Positions 11,588-21,259 are shown, numbered from the stretch's first letter. The stretch: DNA of 64,000 bases from Pseudomonas flexibilis (GCF_000802425.1 NZ_JRUD01000002.1:362889-426888), one strand, 5' to 3'. The notes: generated from the sequence alone by a model not told the origin. Translations and numbers: made by a program.

Positions 11588-12928
11588 TTACAGGTCGCCA
11601 CCTCCCGAGGCCGAATACCACTGCGGCAGCCACAGGGCGATCTGTGGAAAGAGCATCACCAGCGCCAGGGCCAGCAGCATCACCAGCACGAAGGGCAGGA
11701 CCGAGCGGTAGATGTCGGCCAGGTCGATGCCGGGTGGCGCCATGGCGCGCATCAGGAACAGGTTGTAGCCGAACGGCGGCGTCAGGTAGGCGATCTGGCA
11801 GGTGATGGTGTAGAGCACGCCGTACCACACCAGGTCGAAGCCCAGCGCGCCGACCAGCGGGATGTACAGCGGCGCGACGATCACCAGCATGGCGGTGTCG
11901 TCGAGGAACATGCCCATGACGATGAAGGACAGCTGCATGAGCACCAGGATCTGCCAGGGGCTCAGGTGCAGGCTTTCCACGAACAGGTTCTCGATGGCTG
12001 TCACCGCGCCGAGGCCGTCGAACACCGCGCCGAAGCACAGCGCGGCGAGGATGATCCACATGAACATGCAGGTGATGCCCAGGCTCTTGCGCAGGGTGCT
12101 TTCCAGCACGGCAGCGCTGAGCCGGCGCTTGAACAGCGCCACCAGGGTGGCGGCCACCGCGCCGACCGCCGCGCTTTCCACCAGGCTGGTGAAACCGAGC
12201 AGGAACAGCCCGGTCATGCTGAAGAAGATGAACAGCGGGGCGATGCCGGCGCGCAGCGAAGCGAGTTTCTCGCGACGAGTAATGGTGCGGCGTTCCTCGG
12301 CGGCCATCGGTGGGCCGAGGCGTGGATTGAAACGGCAGCGCAATACCACGTAGAGGGCGAACAGACCGGCCATCAGCAGGCCGGGGAACACGCCGGCCAG
12401 CCACAGCTGGCTGACCGGCTGGCGGGCGATCATGCCGTAGAGCACCAGCACCACGCTGGGCGGCACCAGGATGCCCAGCGAGCTGCCGGCCTGCACCACG
12501 CCGGTGACCATCAGCTTGTCGTAGCCGCGGCGAAGCAGTTCCGGTAGGGCGATGCTGGCGCCGATGGCCATGCCGGCGACGCTCAGGCCGTTCATCGCCG
12601 AGATGGCCACCATCAGGCCGAGGGTGCCCAGCGCGAGGCCGCCGGGCAGCGGCCCCATCCACACATGGAACATGCGGTACAGGTCCTCGGCCAGCCCGGA
12701 CTCGGAGAGCATGTAGCCCATGTACACGAACAGCGGCAGGGTCAGCAGCGGGTACCACTTCATCAGCTTCATGGCGGCGCTGAAGGCCATTTCCGAACCG
12801 CCCTGGCCCCACAGCCAGAAGGCTGCCACTACGGCCACGAAGCCGATGGCTCCGAACACCCGCTTGCCGGTGATCAGCAGCACCATCATCGAGGAGAACA
12901 TCAGCAGGGCGATGTGTTCGTAGGCCAT
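11588..12928 (-). CDS. dctM: TRAP transporter large permease subunit (DctM family)
   Basis: 446 residues with about a dozen hydrophobic helices, the usual DctM length. Conserved stretches include GSSLGILVPPSVVLVLYG and the C-terminal MFLDDTAMLVIVAPLYIPL and TPPFGYNLFLM. It drives Na+-coupled substrate import across the inner membrane together with DctQ and the periplasmic DctP. Its ATG directly follows the dctQ stop (TAGATG), so translation is coupled. dctP begins 61 nt downstream. Confidence 0.95.
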   Translation of the reverse strand: MAYEHIALLMFSSMMVLLITGKRVFGAIGFVAVVAAFWLWGQGGSEMAFSAAMKLMKWYPLLTLPLFVYMGYMLSESGLAEDLYRMFHVWMGPLPGGLALGTLGLMVAISAMNGLSVAGMAIGASIALPELLRRGYDKLMVTGVVQAGSSLGILVPPSVVLVLYGMIARQPVSQLWLAGVFPGLLMAGLFALYVVLRCRFNPRLGPPMAAEERRTITRREKLASLRAGIAPLFIFFSMTGLFLLGFTSLVESAAVGAVAATLVALFKRRLSAAVLESTLRKSLGITCMFMWIILAALCFGAVFDGLGAVTAIENLFVESLHLSPWQILVLMQLSFIVMGMFLDDTAMLVIVAPLYIPLVGALGFDLVWYGVLYTITCQIAYLTPPFGYNLFLMRAMAPPGIDLADIYRSVLPFVLVMLLALALVMLFPQIALWLPQWYSASGGGDL

Positions 12929-13435
12929 CTACAGCGTCTCCCCGCGCACGGTGGCGAGGTCCTTGAAGAAGGTGGCCAGCACCTGCAGCAGCATCAGCAG
13001 CACGCCCAGGCACATGATGACCTTGATCGGCGCCATGCGCGGCGACCAGGCGGAGTAGCTGGTCTCGTTGTATTCCAGGGCGTAGAGGGTCGAGGAAAGG
13101 CCGCCGTAGAGCAGGAAGCCCAGGTACACCAGCAGCAGGCCCACGGTGCACAGGTCGACGATGGCGCGGGTGCGCGGCGACCAGCGGCTGTAGAACAGGT
13201 CCATGCGCACATGTTCGCCCTGTTGCAGCGCGTAGGCGCCGCCCAGCAGGAAGTAGGCGACCATCAGGAACTGTGCCATTTCCAGGGTCCAGATCGCCGG
13301 GTTGGCGAACGACTTGCTGAAGATGGAATAGAACAGCACGCCGATGATGGCGAAGATCAGATACATGGCGCAGCGCCCGACGAAGCGGGTGATGGCGTCG
13401 ACGCCGCGCACGAATATCCGAATCGCCCTGGGCAT
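12929..13435 (-). CDS. dctQ: TRAP transporter small permease subunit (DctQ family)
   Basis: 168 residues with four predicted membrane helices (around residues 22-44, 55-72, 93-115 and 137-158). The WTLEMAQFLMVAYFLLGGAY motif and the Arg/Met-rich loop HVRMDLFYSRWSPR are typical of DctQ proteins of the mannitol/chloroaromatic TRAP group. It forms the membrane complex with DctM. It is the first gene of the six-gene operon running down to the alcohol dehydrogenase. The 143 nt upstream, shared with a divergent DksA-like gene, show no convincing promoter or operator, and no regulator gene is adjacent. Confidence 0.93.
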   Translation of the reverse strand: MPRAIRIFVRGVDAITRFVGRCAMYLIFAIIGVLFYSIFSKSFANPAIWTLEMAQFLMVAYFLLGGAYALQQGEHVRMDLFYSRWSPRTRAIVDLCTVGLLLVYLGFLLYGGLSSTLYALEYNETSYSAWSPRMAPIKVIMCLGVLLMLLQVLATFFKDLATVRGETL

Positions 13436-13578
13436 GGCAGTCCTTGCGCTGAAAGGCTATGGGAACAGCCTAGTTCAAGTTCTGGCGTGCAAGGCGGTTC
13501 GCTGTGCTGATCGATGTCACCACATACGCGGCCAAGAGCGACCACACTTCAGCGATCACCCTGACAGGAGTTCCAAGC

Positions 13579-13905
13579 ATGAATAGCGTCGAACCCAGCG
13601 AGCGACTGCAGCAACTGGCGGAGGAATACCGCACCCGCGCCGAGGCGATCCGCCGTGACCTGGCCAGCCAGCGCGACCCCGATTTCGCCGAGCAGGCTCA
13701 GGAGCGGCAGAACGATGATGTGCTGCGGGGGCTGTTGCTGGAAGCCGAGGTGGGACTGCGGGAAGTGAACCGCGCGCTGGAACGTCTGGAGGAGGGCAGC
13801 TACGGTGAATGCTCGCGCTGTGGCGAGCCCATCGGCGAGGCGCGCCTGGAGGCCTTGCCTATGGCCTCGCTGTGCGTGAGGTGCGCAGATCTGCAGGAGA
13901 CCTAG
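13579..13905 (+). CDS. DksA/TraR-family C4 zinc-finger protein
   Basis: 108 residues. An N-terminal helical region rich in Glu/Arg (probable coiled coil) leads to a C-terminal C4 zinc finger, C78/C81/C99/C102 (GECSRCGEPIGEARL ... LCVRC). Length and finger match the short TraR/DksA-like proteins that enter the RNA polymerase secondary channel and modulate transcription; whether this one keeps the acidic tip needed for that is uncertain. The ATG at 13579 is chosen because CAGGAG lies 8 nt upstream; in-frame upstream codons lack such a site. It is divergent from the TRAP operon and convergent with prfC. Confidence 0.85.
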   Translation: MNSVEPSERLQQLAEEYRTRAEAIRRDLASQRDPDFAEQAQERQNDDVLRGLLLEAEVGLREVNRALERLEEGSYGECSRCGEPIGEARLEALPMASLCVRCADLQET

Positions 13906-13927
13906 GGAGCCTGTGACGCCCGCAGAT

Positions 13928-14001
13928 GTAGGGTGGTCAACGCACGGCGTTGGCCACCGCGCGGCTCGCGCCGGCGGCCGGAAAGACTCCGACCGCCCTA
14001 C
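13928..14001. repeat. Dispersed GTAGGGTGG...CCCTAC repeat, copy 1
   Basis: Starts GTAGGGTGGTCAACG and ends CGCCCTAC, with an inner inverted repeat (GGTGGTCAACG / CGTTGGCCACC, one wobble). It lies between the convergent DksA-like gene and prfC. Related copies occur at 18948, 29717 and 57031. Confidence 0.6.
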
Positions 14002-14016
14002 CGTCGACCATCCGTC

Positions 14017-15600
<1,584 letters not shown>

Positions 15601-15649
15601 CGGAAAGGAACCCGTCGACGTGTGAGTCGGTCTGTCAGAAAAGGGCGCG

Positions 15650-15655
15650 ATTATA
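15650..15655 (-). promoter_or_regulatory. Candidate -10 box of prfC
   Basis: Perfect TATAAT (minus strand) in the context GCTATAATCGCG, 50 nt upstream of the prfC ATG. No consensus -35 is seen. Confidence 0.4.
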
Positions 15656-15744
15656 GCGGCAAACGGCGCGTTGCGTGGGCGTCGTGATCGTCGGCCATAC
15701 GCTCGTTTGTGCAGCATTCCGGCCGCTTTGTGGAGAAAACTTGA

Positions 15745-15785
15745 CAATCGAAAAAGCGTGGCCACCCCTGGGCAATTTTCGATTG
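15745..15785. promoter_or_regulatory. Perfect 10-bp inverted repeat upstream of speC (possible operator)
   Basis: CAATCGAAAA at 15745-15754 and TTTTCGATTG at 15776-15785 form a perfect inverted repeat with a 21-nt spacer. The right arm overlaps the candidate -35 of speC. It could be a regulator-binding site or an RNA hairpin; no known motif is recognised. Confidence 0.4.
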
Positions 15786-15811
15786 ATCTCGGCCCGCCTT
15801 GGTCCTAAAGT
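15783..15811 (+). promoter_or_regulatory. Candidate sigma-70 promoter of speC
   Basis: TTGATC (15783-15788), a 17-nt spacer and TAAAGT (15806-15811), each hexamer 4/6 to consensus. It would give a leader of roughly 195 nt before the speC ATG. The rest of the 413-nt prfC-speC gap (15601-16013) shows only the inverted repeat and the prfC -10; no gene is seen in it. Confidence 0.35.
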
Positions 15812-16013
15812 GCGCGCCCGAACGCCCATGCTGGAAACGATCCATCCGGCTCAAGTACTGACGACGAGAGGTTGCGGCGCCCCGCGCGGCAATTCTCGGC
15901 GACATGCCTTGGGAAGTAGGCGAACCAAAGTGGGGAAACTGTCCGGCGTTCGCGGCCTCTGAGGCCATTCCACACATTTGTTCTGTTTGTTTTGCCATTT
16001 GGAGTCCCAACGC

Positions 16014-17177
16014 ATGTCGATCAAGGTCGAAGACTATTACCCGCGCGCCACATTCCAGAAGATGAAGGCGTTCGCCGACCAGCAGGAAACCCCGTTTGTC
16101 GTCATCGACAAGCAGACCATCGCCGATTCCTACGACCAACTGGTCAGCTGCTTCCCGTTCGCCAAGATCTACTACGCGGTGAAGGCCAACCCGGCCACCG
16201 AGATCACCGAGCTGCTGCGCGACAAGGGCTCGAACTTCGACATCGCCTCCATCTACGAGCTGGACAAGGTGATGAAGGCCGGTGTGAGTGCCGACCGCAT
16301 CAGCTACGGCAACACCATCAAGAAGGCGCGTGACATCCGCTACTTCTACGAGAAGGGCGTGCGCCTGTTCGCCACCGACTCGGAAGCCGACCTGCGCAAC
16401 ATCGCCAAGGCGGCACCGGGCTCGAAGATCTATGTGCGCATTCTCACCGAGGGTTCCAACTCCGCCGACTGGCCGCTCTCGCGCAAGTTCGGCTGCAACC
16501 CGGACATGGCGCTGGACCTGCTGATCCTGGCCAAGCAGCTCAAGCTCGAGCCCTACGGCATTTCCTTCCACGTCGGCTCGCAGCAGCGCGACATCGACGT
16601 GTGGGACGCCGCCATCGCCAAGGTCAAGGTGATCTTCGAGCGTCTCAAGGAAGAAGACGGCATCACCCTGAAGATGATCAACATGGGCGGCGGTTTCCCG
16701 GCCAACTACATCGCCAAGACCAACGACCTGCAGACCTACGCCGAGGAAATCACCCGCTTCCTCAAGGAAGACTTCGGTGACGAGCTGCCGGAAATCATCC
16801 TCGAGCCGGGCCGTTCGCTGATCGCCAACGCCGGCATCCTGGTCAGCGAAGTGGTGCTGGTGGCGCGCAAGTCGCGCACCGCCGTGGAGCGCTGGGTGTA
16901 CACCGACGTGGGCAAGTTCTCCGGCCTGATCGAAACCATGGACGAGTCCATCAAGTTCCCGATCTGGACCGAGAAGAAGGGCGAGATGGAAGAAGTCATC
17001 ATCGCCGGCCCGACCTGCGACAGCGCCGACATCATGTACGAGAACTACAAGTACGGCCTGCCGCTGAACCTGTCCAGCGGTGACCGCCTGTACTGGTTCT
17101 CCACCGGCGCCTACACCACCAGCTACAGCGCGGTGGAATTCAACGGCTTCCCGCCGCTGAAGGCCTACTACATCTGA
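16014..17177 (+). CDS. speC: Ornithine decarboxylase (fold type III, eukaryote-like)
   Basis: 387 residues, matching the alanine-racemase-fold ornithine decarboxylases of Pseudomonas rather than the 700-residue enterobacterial SpeC. It converts ornithine to putrescine with PLP. The PLP lysine is K57 in YYAVKANP. The glycine loop is MGGGFPANY, the phosphate-binding EPGRSLIANAG follows, and the active-site cysteine lies in GPTCDSAD. The ATG at 16014 has GGAG 9 nt upstream. It stands alone, with an unusually long upstream region containing an inverted repeat and a REP pair directly after the stop. Confidence 0.95.
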   Translation: MSIKVEDYYPRATFQKMKAFADQQETPFVVIDKQTIADSYDQLVSCFPFAKIYYAVKANPATEITELLRDKGSNFDIASIYELDKVMKAGVSADRISYGNTIKKARDIRYFYEKGVRLFATDSEADLRNIAKAAPGSKIYVRILTEGSNSADWPLSRKFGCNPDMALDLLILAKQLKLEPYGISFHVGSQQRDIDVWDAAIAKVKVIFERLKEEDGITLKMINMGGGFPANYIAKTNDLQTYAEEITRFLKEDFGDELPEIILEPGRSLIANAGILVSEVVLVARKSRTAVERWVYTDVGKFSGLIETMDESIKFPIWTEKKGEMEEVIIAGPTCDSADIMYENYKYGLPLNLSSGDRLYWFSTGAYTTSYSAVEFNGFPPLKAYYI

Positions 17178-17192
17178 GTCCCGCCGCGGACA

Positions 17193-17280
17193 GTTCGCTC
17201 CCCGCTGGCGGGAGCGAACCTGTTCGCGAGCTTCTTGGTGGGGCCTGCTGGAAAGCTCGCGGACAAGTCCGCTCCCACAG
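17193..17280. repeat. REP element pair downstream of speC
   Basis: A hairpin (GTTCGCTCCC ... GGGAGCGAAC) merges into a REP pair: GGGAGCGAACCTGTTCGCGAGC and the inverted GCTCGCGGACAAGTCCGCTCCC. It lies in the 144-nt gap between convergent speC and the flavoprotein gene and may protect or end the speC transcript. Confidence 0.75.
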
Positions 17281-17321
17281 AATAATGGCCGGCGGGCTAG
17301 TGGATCAGGGCTTCAAACCCT

Positions 17322-18866
17322 TCAATACAGATCCCGCCGATACCGTCCATTCCTGGCCAGCTCATCGACCCGTTCCGCGCCGAGCAACCCGCGCAGCAGG
17401 GCATCCACCTCGCGGCCCATGCCCTCCAGGCTGCCGCAGATCAGCAGGCTGGCGCCATTGGCGAGCCACTGGCGCAGCGTCTCGGCCTGGTCACGCAGCA
17501 CGTGCTGCACGTAGCGGCGTTCGGCCTGGTCCCGCGAGAACACCCGGTCCAGCCGGGCCAGATGACCGCTGGCCAGCCATCCTTCCAGCTCCTGTGCCAG
17601 CAGGCTGTCATGGGCCGCGTTGCGCTCGCCGTACAGCAGCCAGTGACCGTGCTGGCCCAGGGCTTCGCGCTCGCGCAGGTGGGCGTGCAAGCCGGCCAGG
17701 CCGGTGCCGTTGCCGATCATGATCAGCGGGCCGCAGGCCGCCGGCAGTTGGAAGGACGGGTTGGCGCGCAGGCGCAGATCGATGCACTCGCCGACTTCGG
17801 CGTGCCGGCACAGCCAGCCGGAGCCCAGGCCCGGGCAGCCGTCCGGGGTGTGGGTCAGGCGTACCAGCAGCTCCACGCCGCCGTCGGCGGGCAGCGAGGC
17901 GATGGAGTAGTCGCGGTGATTCAGGCGCGGGAGTTGTTCCAGCAACTGATCCACATTCATTCCTGCCAGGGCATGGTGATCCGCTGGCCAGCGGCGACTG
18001 GCCAGTTCGTCGAGGAGCGCGCCGTCCGGCTCGCCCAGCTGCAGCGCGCGCAGCTTCTGGCGGATGGTCGCCACCGGCAGGCGTGGCGCGATCTCGGCGA
18101 TGTCGCCGGCCTGCCAGTGGGCGGGGCCGTCCAGGGGCTCCAGGCGGATGCGGTAGACCGGCGCACCCTGGCTGCCGGGGTTCAGGCAGCTGCGTTCGAC
18201 CAGCCGACAGGGGCTGAACTCGGGAGCAGCCCATTCCGCGTAATCCGGCTGGCCGCTCAGCTGGGCCAGCTGCCACTGCCAGCGGCTCAGCGTGGCCGGT
18301 GCCAGCCGATCCGCCTCCAGCCGCTCGAACAGCGGGATGGCCTGCCGCTGGCGCAGGCGGTCATCCACGGCGCGGGCGAAGCCGCAGAACTGCCGGTAGT
18401 CGCTGTCGCCCAGGCCCAGCAGGGCGTACTCCAGATCATGCAGCGGCGCCAGGCTATCCAGCAGGCGCAGGAAGCGCGCGCCATTGTCCGGTGCCTCGCC
18501 CTCGCCATAGGTGGACAGCACCAGCAGCAGGCGGCGCTGGCAGGCGAGAGCCTCGGACGTCAGCGCATCCAGCGACACGGCGGCCGCCGGCAATCCACCC
18601 AGGGTGAGTTGCTCCGCGCTGCGTTCGGCAATCCGCCGCGCCTGGCCACCCTGGCTGGCATAGGCAACCAGCAGGCTGTCTGCTGCGGGGAGGGCAGGTG
18701 GTACACGTGCGCGCCGCCAGGCCAGGCCGCACAGGCCGAGCCAGGCCGCGGCTACCAGGGCGGCGGACAGCTCGCGCGACGGCTGCCAGGCAAACAACAG
18801 CGCAGCCAGCAGCAGGCAGGCCGCGAGTGGCCAGTAGGCGAGCGGGGTATTCGGGGTGGCGCGCAT
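17322..18866 (-). CDS. Membrane-anchored flavodoxin/FAD/NADPH reductase (sulfite reductase flavoprotein-like)
   Basis: 514 residues with cytochrome-P450-reductase layout. The N-terminus has one or two membrane helices (residues about 8-45). A flavodoxin FMN domain follows (LLVAYASQGGQARRIAE, LSTYGEGEAPDNG, LLGLGDSDY). Next come the FAD-binding domain (RDYSIASLP) and the NADPH domain (IGNGTGLAGL, LLYGERN, ICGSLEGMGREV), ending in a C-terminal aromatic (RRDLY). It should pass electrons from NADPH through FAD and FMN to a membrane partner. Its neighbours are a DUF4198 protein, a DUF2271 protein, a PepSY membrane protein and a TonB receptor, so ferric-chelate reduction is the likely role (inference). 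The ATG at 18866 precedes the first helix. Confidence 0.85.
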   Translation of the reverse strand: MRATPNTPLAYWPLAACLLLAALLFAWQPSRELSAALVAAAWLGLCGLAWRRARVPPALPAADSLLVAYASQGGQARRIAERSAEQLTLGGLPAAAVSLDALTSEALACQRRLLLVLSTYGEGEAPDNGARFLRLLDSLAPLHDLEYALLGLGDSDYRQFCGFARAVDDRLRQRQAIPLFERLEADRLAPATLSRWQWQLAQLSGQPDYAEWAAPEFSPCRLVERSCLNPGSQGAPVYRIRLEPLDGPAHWQAGDIAEIAPRLPVATIRQKLRALQLGEPDGALLDELASRRWPADHHALAGMNVDQLLEQLPRLNHRDYSIASLPADGGVELLVRLTHTPDGCPGLGSGWLCRHAEVGECIDLRLRANPSFQLPAACGPLIMIGNGTGLAGLHAHLREREALGQHGHWLLYGERNAAHDSLLAQELEGWLASGHLARLDRVFSRDQAERRYVQHVLRDQAETLRQWLANGASLLICGSLEGMGREVDALLRGLLGAERVDELARNGRYRRDLY

Positions 18867-18947
18867 GTCAGGGTTCCGGTGGGCAAGGGCGGGGCGGCCA
18901 AGGAAAAGGACGACCACCCTAAGCTTCGCCAAGCGCCAGGCGCGATC

Positions 18948-19046
18948 GTAGGGTGGTTCGCGCTGTATCGAGCCACCATGCGCGCCGCCAGGCGCGCCGG
19001 GCTGGCCGGCGCGTTGGTGGCCAATGGAAAACATTGACCACCCTAC
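18948..19046. repeat. Dispersed GTAGGGTGG...CCACCCTAC repeat, copy 2
   Basis: Starts GTAGGGTGGTTCGCGC and ends TTGACCACCCTAC with the same core (CGCC AGGCGCGCC) as the other copies. It fills most of the 199-nt gap between the flavoprotein gene and the DUF4198 gene. Confidence 0.6.
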
Positions 19047-19065
19047 GAGGCCAGACACCGGTGTC

Positions 19066-19983
19066 TCAGGGCGCCAGCACTTCCAGGGTGGCGCTGTAGG
19101 AGGCGCGACGCTCGGTGACCGGCTTCTTCACGCCCTTGTCGGTGCGCAGCTCGGCTTCCAGCCAGTACATGCCCGGCGCCGGCCAGGTCACGGTCAAACG
19201 CCCCTTGCTGTCGGTCTTCAGGTTCAACTCGCCGGTAGCGTCGCGGTAGCGGTTGCCGCCGGGAATCACCGTCACGTCCACATCCGCCGCCGGCTTGCCG
19301 TCGAGCAGGAAGTCGAAGGTGGCTGTTTCACCGGCGAACAGGTCGTTGGGGTGGGTGACCGGCACCATTTCCAGGCCGGCCTTGGTGGGCTTGAGCACGC
19401 TGGTGGTGGTATCGCCGGAGGTGACGAAAACCTCCATGCGGTTGCTGCCCTGGGTTACGCGCAGTTCCTCGGCCTTGGCCGGGAGGCTCTTTTCCAGGTC
19501 CTCCAGCTTGCCCATCCAGCGGTGGGCGACACCGTTTTCCTTCCAGGAGGCCATCAGGCCCTGGCTGACCACGGCCAGCTTGTAGGTGCCCTTCTGGGTG
19601 AGCTGCACATCGAAGGTGGTGCGGTAGCGGCCGACAGCGCCGTTCTGCGCCTGCACTTCACTGCCGTCCGGCGCGGTCACGACCAGCGTGTTGGCCGGGC
19701 GGCGCATCGGCGCCGGCGCGGCCGGCTGGTCAGCTTGCCCAGCAGCCGGTGCGGCCTGCGGGCCGCGGGCGGGCAGGGCCAGCGGCTTGCCGATACCTTC
19801 GAGCTGCAGGGGGAAGTGCTCGAAATAGAACAGGTCGTTGGACACGGCGGCGTCCACGGTCACCCAGGGGGCCTCACCCGACAGCACTGTGGCCGACGGC
19901 AGCATCCAGGCCCGGTGCGCCTGGGCGGACAGGGGCAGGGTGACGGCCAGCGTCAGGGCGGTCCATTTCAGCATGCGATTCAT
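19066..19983 (-). CDS. DUF4198 family periplasmic protein
   Basis: 305 residues. A Sec signal peptide (MNRMLKWTALTLAVTLPLSAQA) is followed directly by HRAWMLPS, the usual start of mature DUF4198 proteins, with a histidine at the new N-terminus that could bind metal. The body is beta-rich, with a Pro/Ala-rich linker around residues 75-90 and an Ig/carboxypeptidase-regulatory-like C-terminal part (FLLDGKPAADVDVTVIPGG). The family is linked in other genomes to TonB receptors and metal uptake, but no enzymatic role is established. It belongs to the PepSY-DUF2271-DUF4198-flavoreductase gene set; the gap from the DUF2271 gene is 15 nt. Confidence 0.85.
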   Translation of the reverse strand: MNRMLKWTALTLAVTLPLSAQAHRAWMLPSATVLSGEAPWVTVDAAVSNDLFYFEHFPLQLEGIGKPLALPARGPQAAPAAGQADQPAAPAPMRRPANTLVVTAPDGSEVQAQNGAVGRYRTTFDVQLTQKGTYKLAVVSQGLMASWKENGVAHRWMGKLEDLEKSLPAKAEELRVTQGSNRMEVFVTSGDTTTSVLKPTKAGLEMVPVTHPNDLFAGETATFDFLLDGKPAADVDVTVIPGGNRYRDATGELNLKTDSKGRLTVTWPAPGMYWLEAELRTDKGVKKPVTERRASYSATLEVLAP

Positions 19984-19998
19984 GTTCGGCTTCCTTGA

Positions 19999-20502
19999 TC
20001 AGGGTTTGACGGTAAGGGTGATGGCGCCCAGCTCGCTGGCGCCCTGTGCGCTGGCGGTCGAAGCCTGCGGCCAGGTGAAGGGCACGCGCAGCAGCTCGCG
20101 ACCACCCACTTCACGGGTGGCTTCCACCACCAGGTTGTATTCGCCGGCCGGCAAGGCCTTCAGCGGCGCGTCGCTGCCCTTGTAGCTCAGCTGATGAGTG
20201 CCCACGGCACGGGTAGCTGCCGAGACGCCATCGACCGGCATTTCCAGGCTGCGCCCGCTGCGTCGCCACCACTGGCGCAGGTCCTTGAGCCACTTCTCGC
20301 CTTCTTTGTCCTTCATCTTCAGGTCGTACCACACGGCCAGGTTGGCCACGTGGCTCTGGTCCGGTGTTTCCAGCCACAGGGCCACGTAGGGGCGGTGGTA
20401 CTCGGCGACGTCCAGGCGCGGGATTTCCACGCTGATGTCCAGGTCGGCCGCGAAGGCGGCCGGGCTGAGCAGAACAAGCAGAGGCAGCAGGTGTTTGCGC
20501 AT
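19999..20502 (-). CDS. DUF2271 family periplasmic protein
   Basis: 167 residues with a signal peptide (MRKHLLPLLVLLSPAAFA, cleavage after AFA). The mature domain has the DUF2271 pattern: a beta-strand start (DISVEIPRL), a YVALWLET strand, an internal WLKDLRQWWRRSG helix, and ends in LPAGEYNLVVEATREVGGRELLRVPF. The function is unknown; family members occur beside PepSY and TonB iron genes. It lies 10 nt after the PepSY gene and 15 nt before the DUF4198 gene, so all three are co-transcribed. Confidence 0.87.
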   Translation of the reverse strand: MRKHLLPLLVLLSPAAFAADLDISVEIPRLDVAEYHRPYVALWLETPDQSHVANLAVWYDLKMKDKEGEKWLKDLRQWWRRSGRSLEMPVDGVSAATRAVGTHQLSYKGSDAPLKALPAGEYNLVVEATREVGGRELLRVPFTWPQASTASAQGASELGAITLTVKP

Positions 20503-20512
20503 GTGCGTTTCC

Positions 20513-21106
20513 TTAATGAATGAACAGCAGGGCCAGCAGCACGGGGATCACCACGCCCAGCGCGGTGAGCGGCCAGGTGCCAGGGCGCCCCGCGGCATGG
20601 CGTTGCAGCAACAGCAGTCCCGTGACACAGAACACCACGCAGGCCACGGCGAACAGATCGATGAACCAGCTCCAGGCCATGCCGGTGTGGCGGCCCTTGT
20701 GCAGGTCATTGAAATAGGCGATCCAGCCGCGGTCGGTGACTTCGTACTCGAGTTCACCGGAGGCCAGGTCCAGACTTAGCCAAGCGTCGCCGCCGGGGCG
20801 CGGCAGGCCGACGTACAGCTCGCCCTCCGACCACTCGGCCTCGCGACCGGCCAGGCGGATGCCGAGGCGGTCTTCCAGCCACGCGGCCAGTTCGGCCGGC
20901 ATGCCGTCTGCCGGCGTGTCCGCCAGCAGGCGCTCCTGCAGGGATTCGGGCAACTGCTCGATCCTGCTGGAGACCTGCGCCTTGCCTTCGATCTGGCCGG
21001 CATGGTTCAGGGTGATGCCAGTGACGGCGAACAGCAGCATGCCGGCCAGGCAGAGCGCCGAGCTGATCCAGTGCCATTGGCGGAGGGTGCCGAGCCAGAG
21101 ACGCAT
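20513..21106 (-). CDS. PepSY-associated transmembrane protein
   Basis: 197 residues. One N-terminal helix (residues about 13-33, with HWISSALCLAG just before and NHAG after it), a periplasmic PepSY-like domain, and two C-terminal helices (around residues 142-165 and 177-196). Conserved histidines flank the helices: HW near residue 12, NH near 34 and the DLHKGRHTG motif near 133. This pattern is seen in PepSY membrane proteins proposed to bind heme and carry electrons across the inner membrane, FpvG being a related ferrisiderophore-reduction protein. First gene of the four-gene set ending in the flavoreductase. Confidence 0.87.
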   Translation of the reverse strand: MRLWLGTLRQWHWISSALCLAGMLLFAVTGITLNHAGQIEGKAQVSSRIEQLPESLQERLLADTPADGMPAELAAWLEDRLGIRLAGREAEWSEGELYVGLPRPGGDAWLSLDLASGELEYEVTDRGWIAYFNDLHKGRHTGMAWSWFIDLFAVACVVFCVTGLLLLQRHAAGRPGTWPLTALGVVIPVLLALLFIH

Positions 21107-21214
21107 GGAAGACTGGTTCCGGTAATAGGTTGCGGCACAAGGCCAGTAGGAATGGGGCGGGATTCTAAGGCGCTTCGGGCCGTAGATGTTAGGGATTTAC
21201 CAATAACATACATT

Positions 21215-21249
21215 CGCAAAAAGGCCCGCCCTTGGAAGGGCGGGCCTTT
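21215..21249 (-). terminator. Rho-independent terminator of the TonB receptor gene
   Basis: A perfect 14-bp stem (AAAGGCCCGCCCTT and complement) with a 2-nt loop is followed, on the minus strand, by TTTTTGCG. It lies 10 nt after the receptor stop and upstream of the PepSY gene, so it separates the receptor from the reductase set or attenuates read-through. Confidence 0.88.
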
Positions 21250-21259
21250 GGGTGCTGAC

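Noticed and set aside
15741..15746. Perfect TTGACA as a -35 for speC
   Set aside because: No -10-like hexamer lies 16-18 nt downstream; the TTGATC/TAAAGT pair slightly further down is better.
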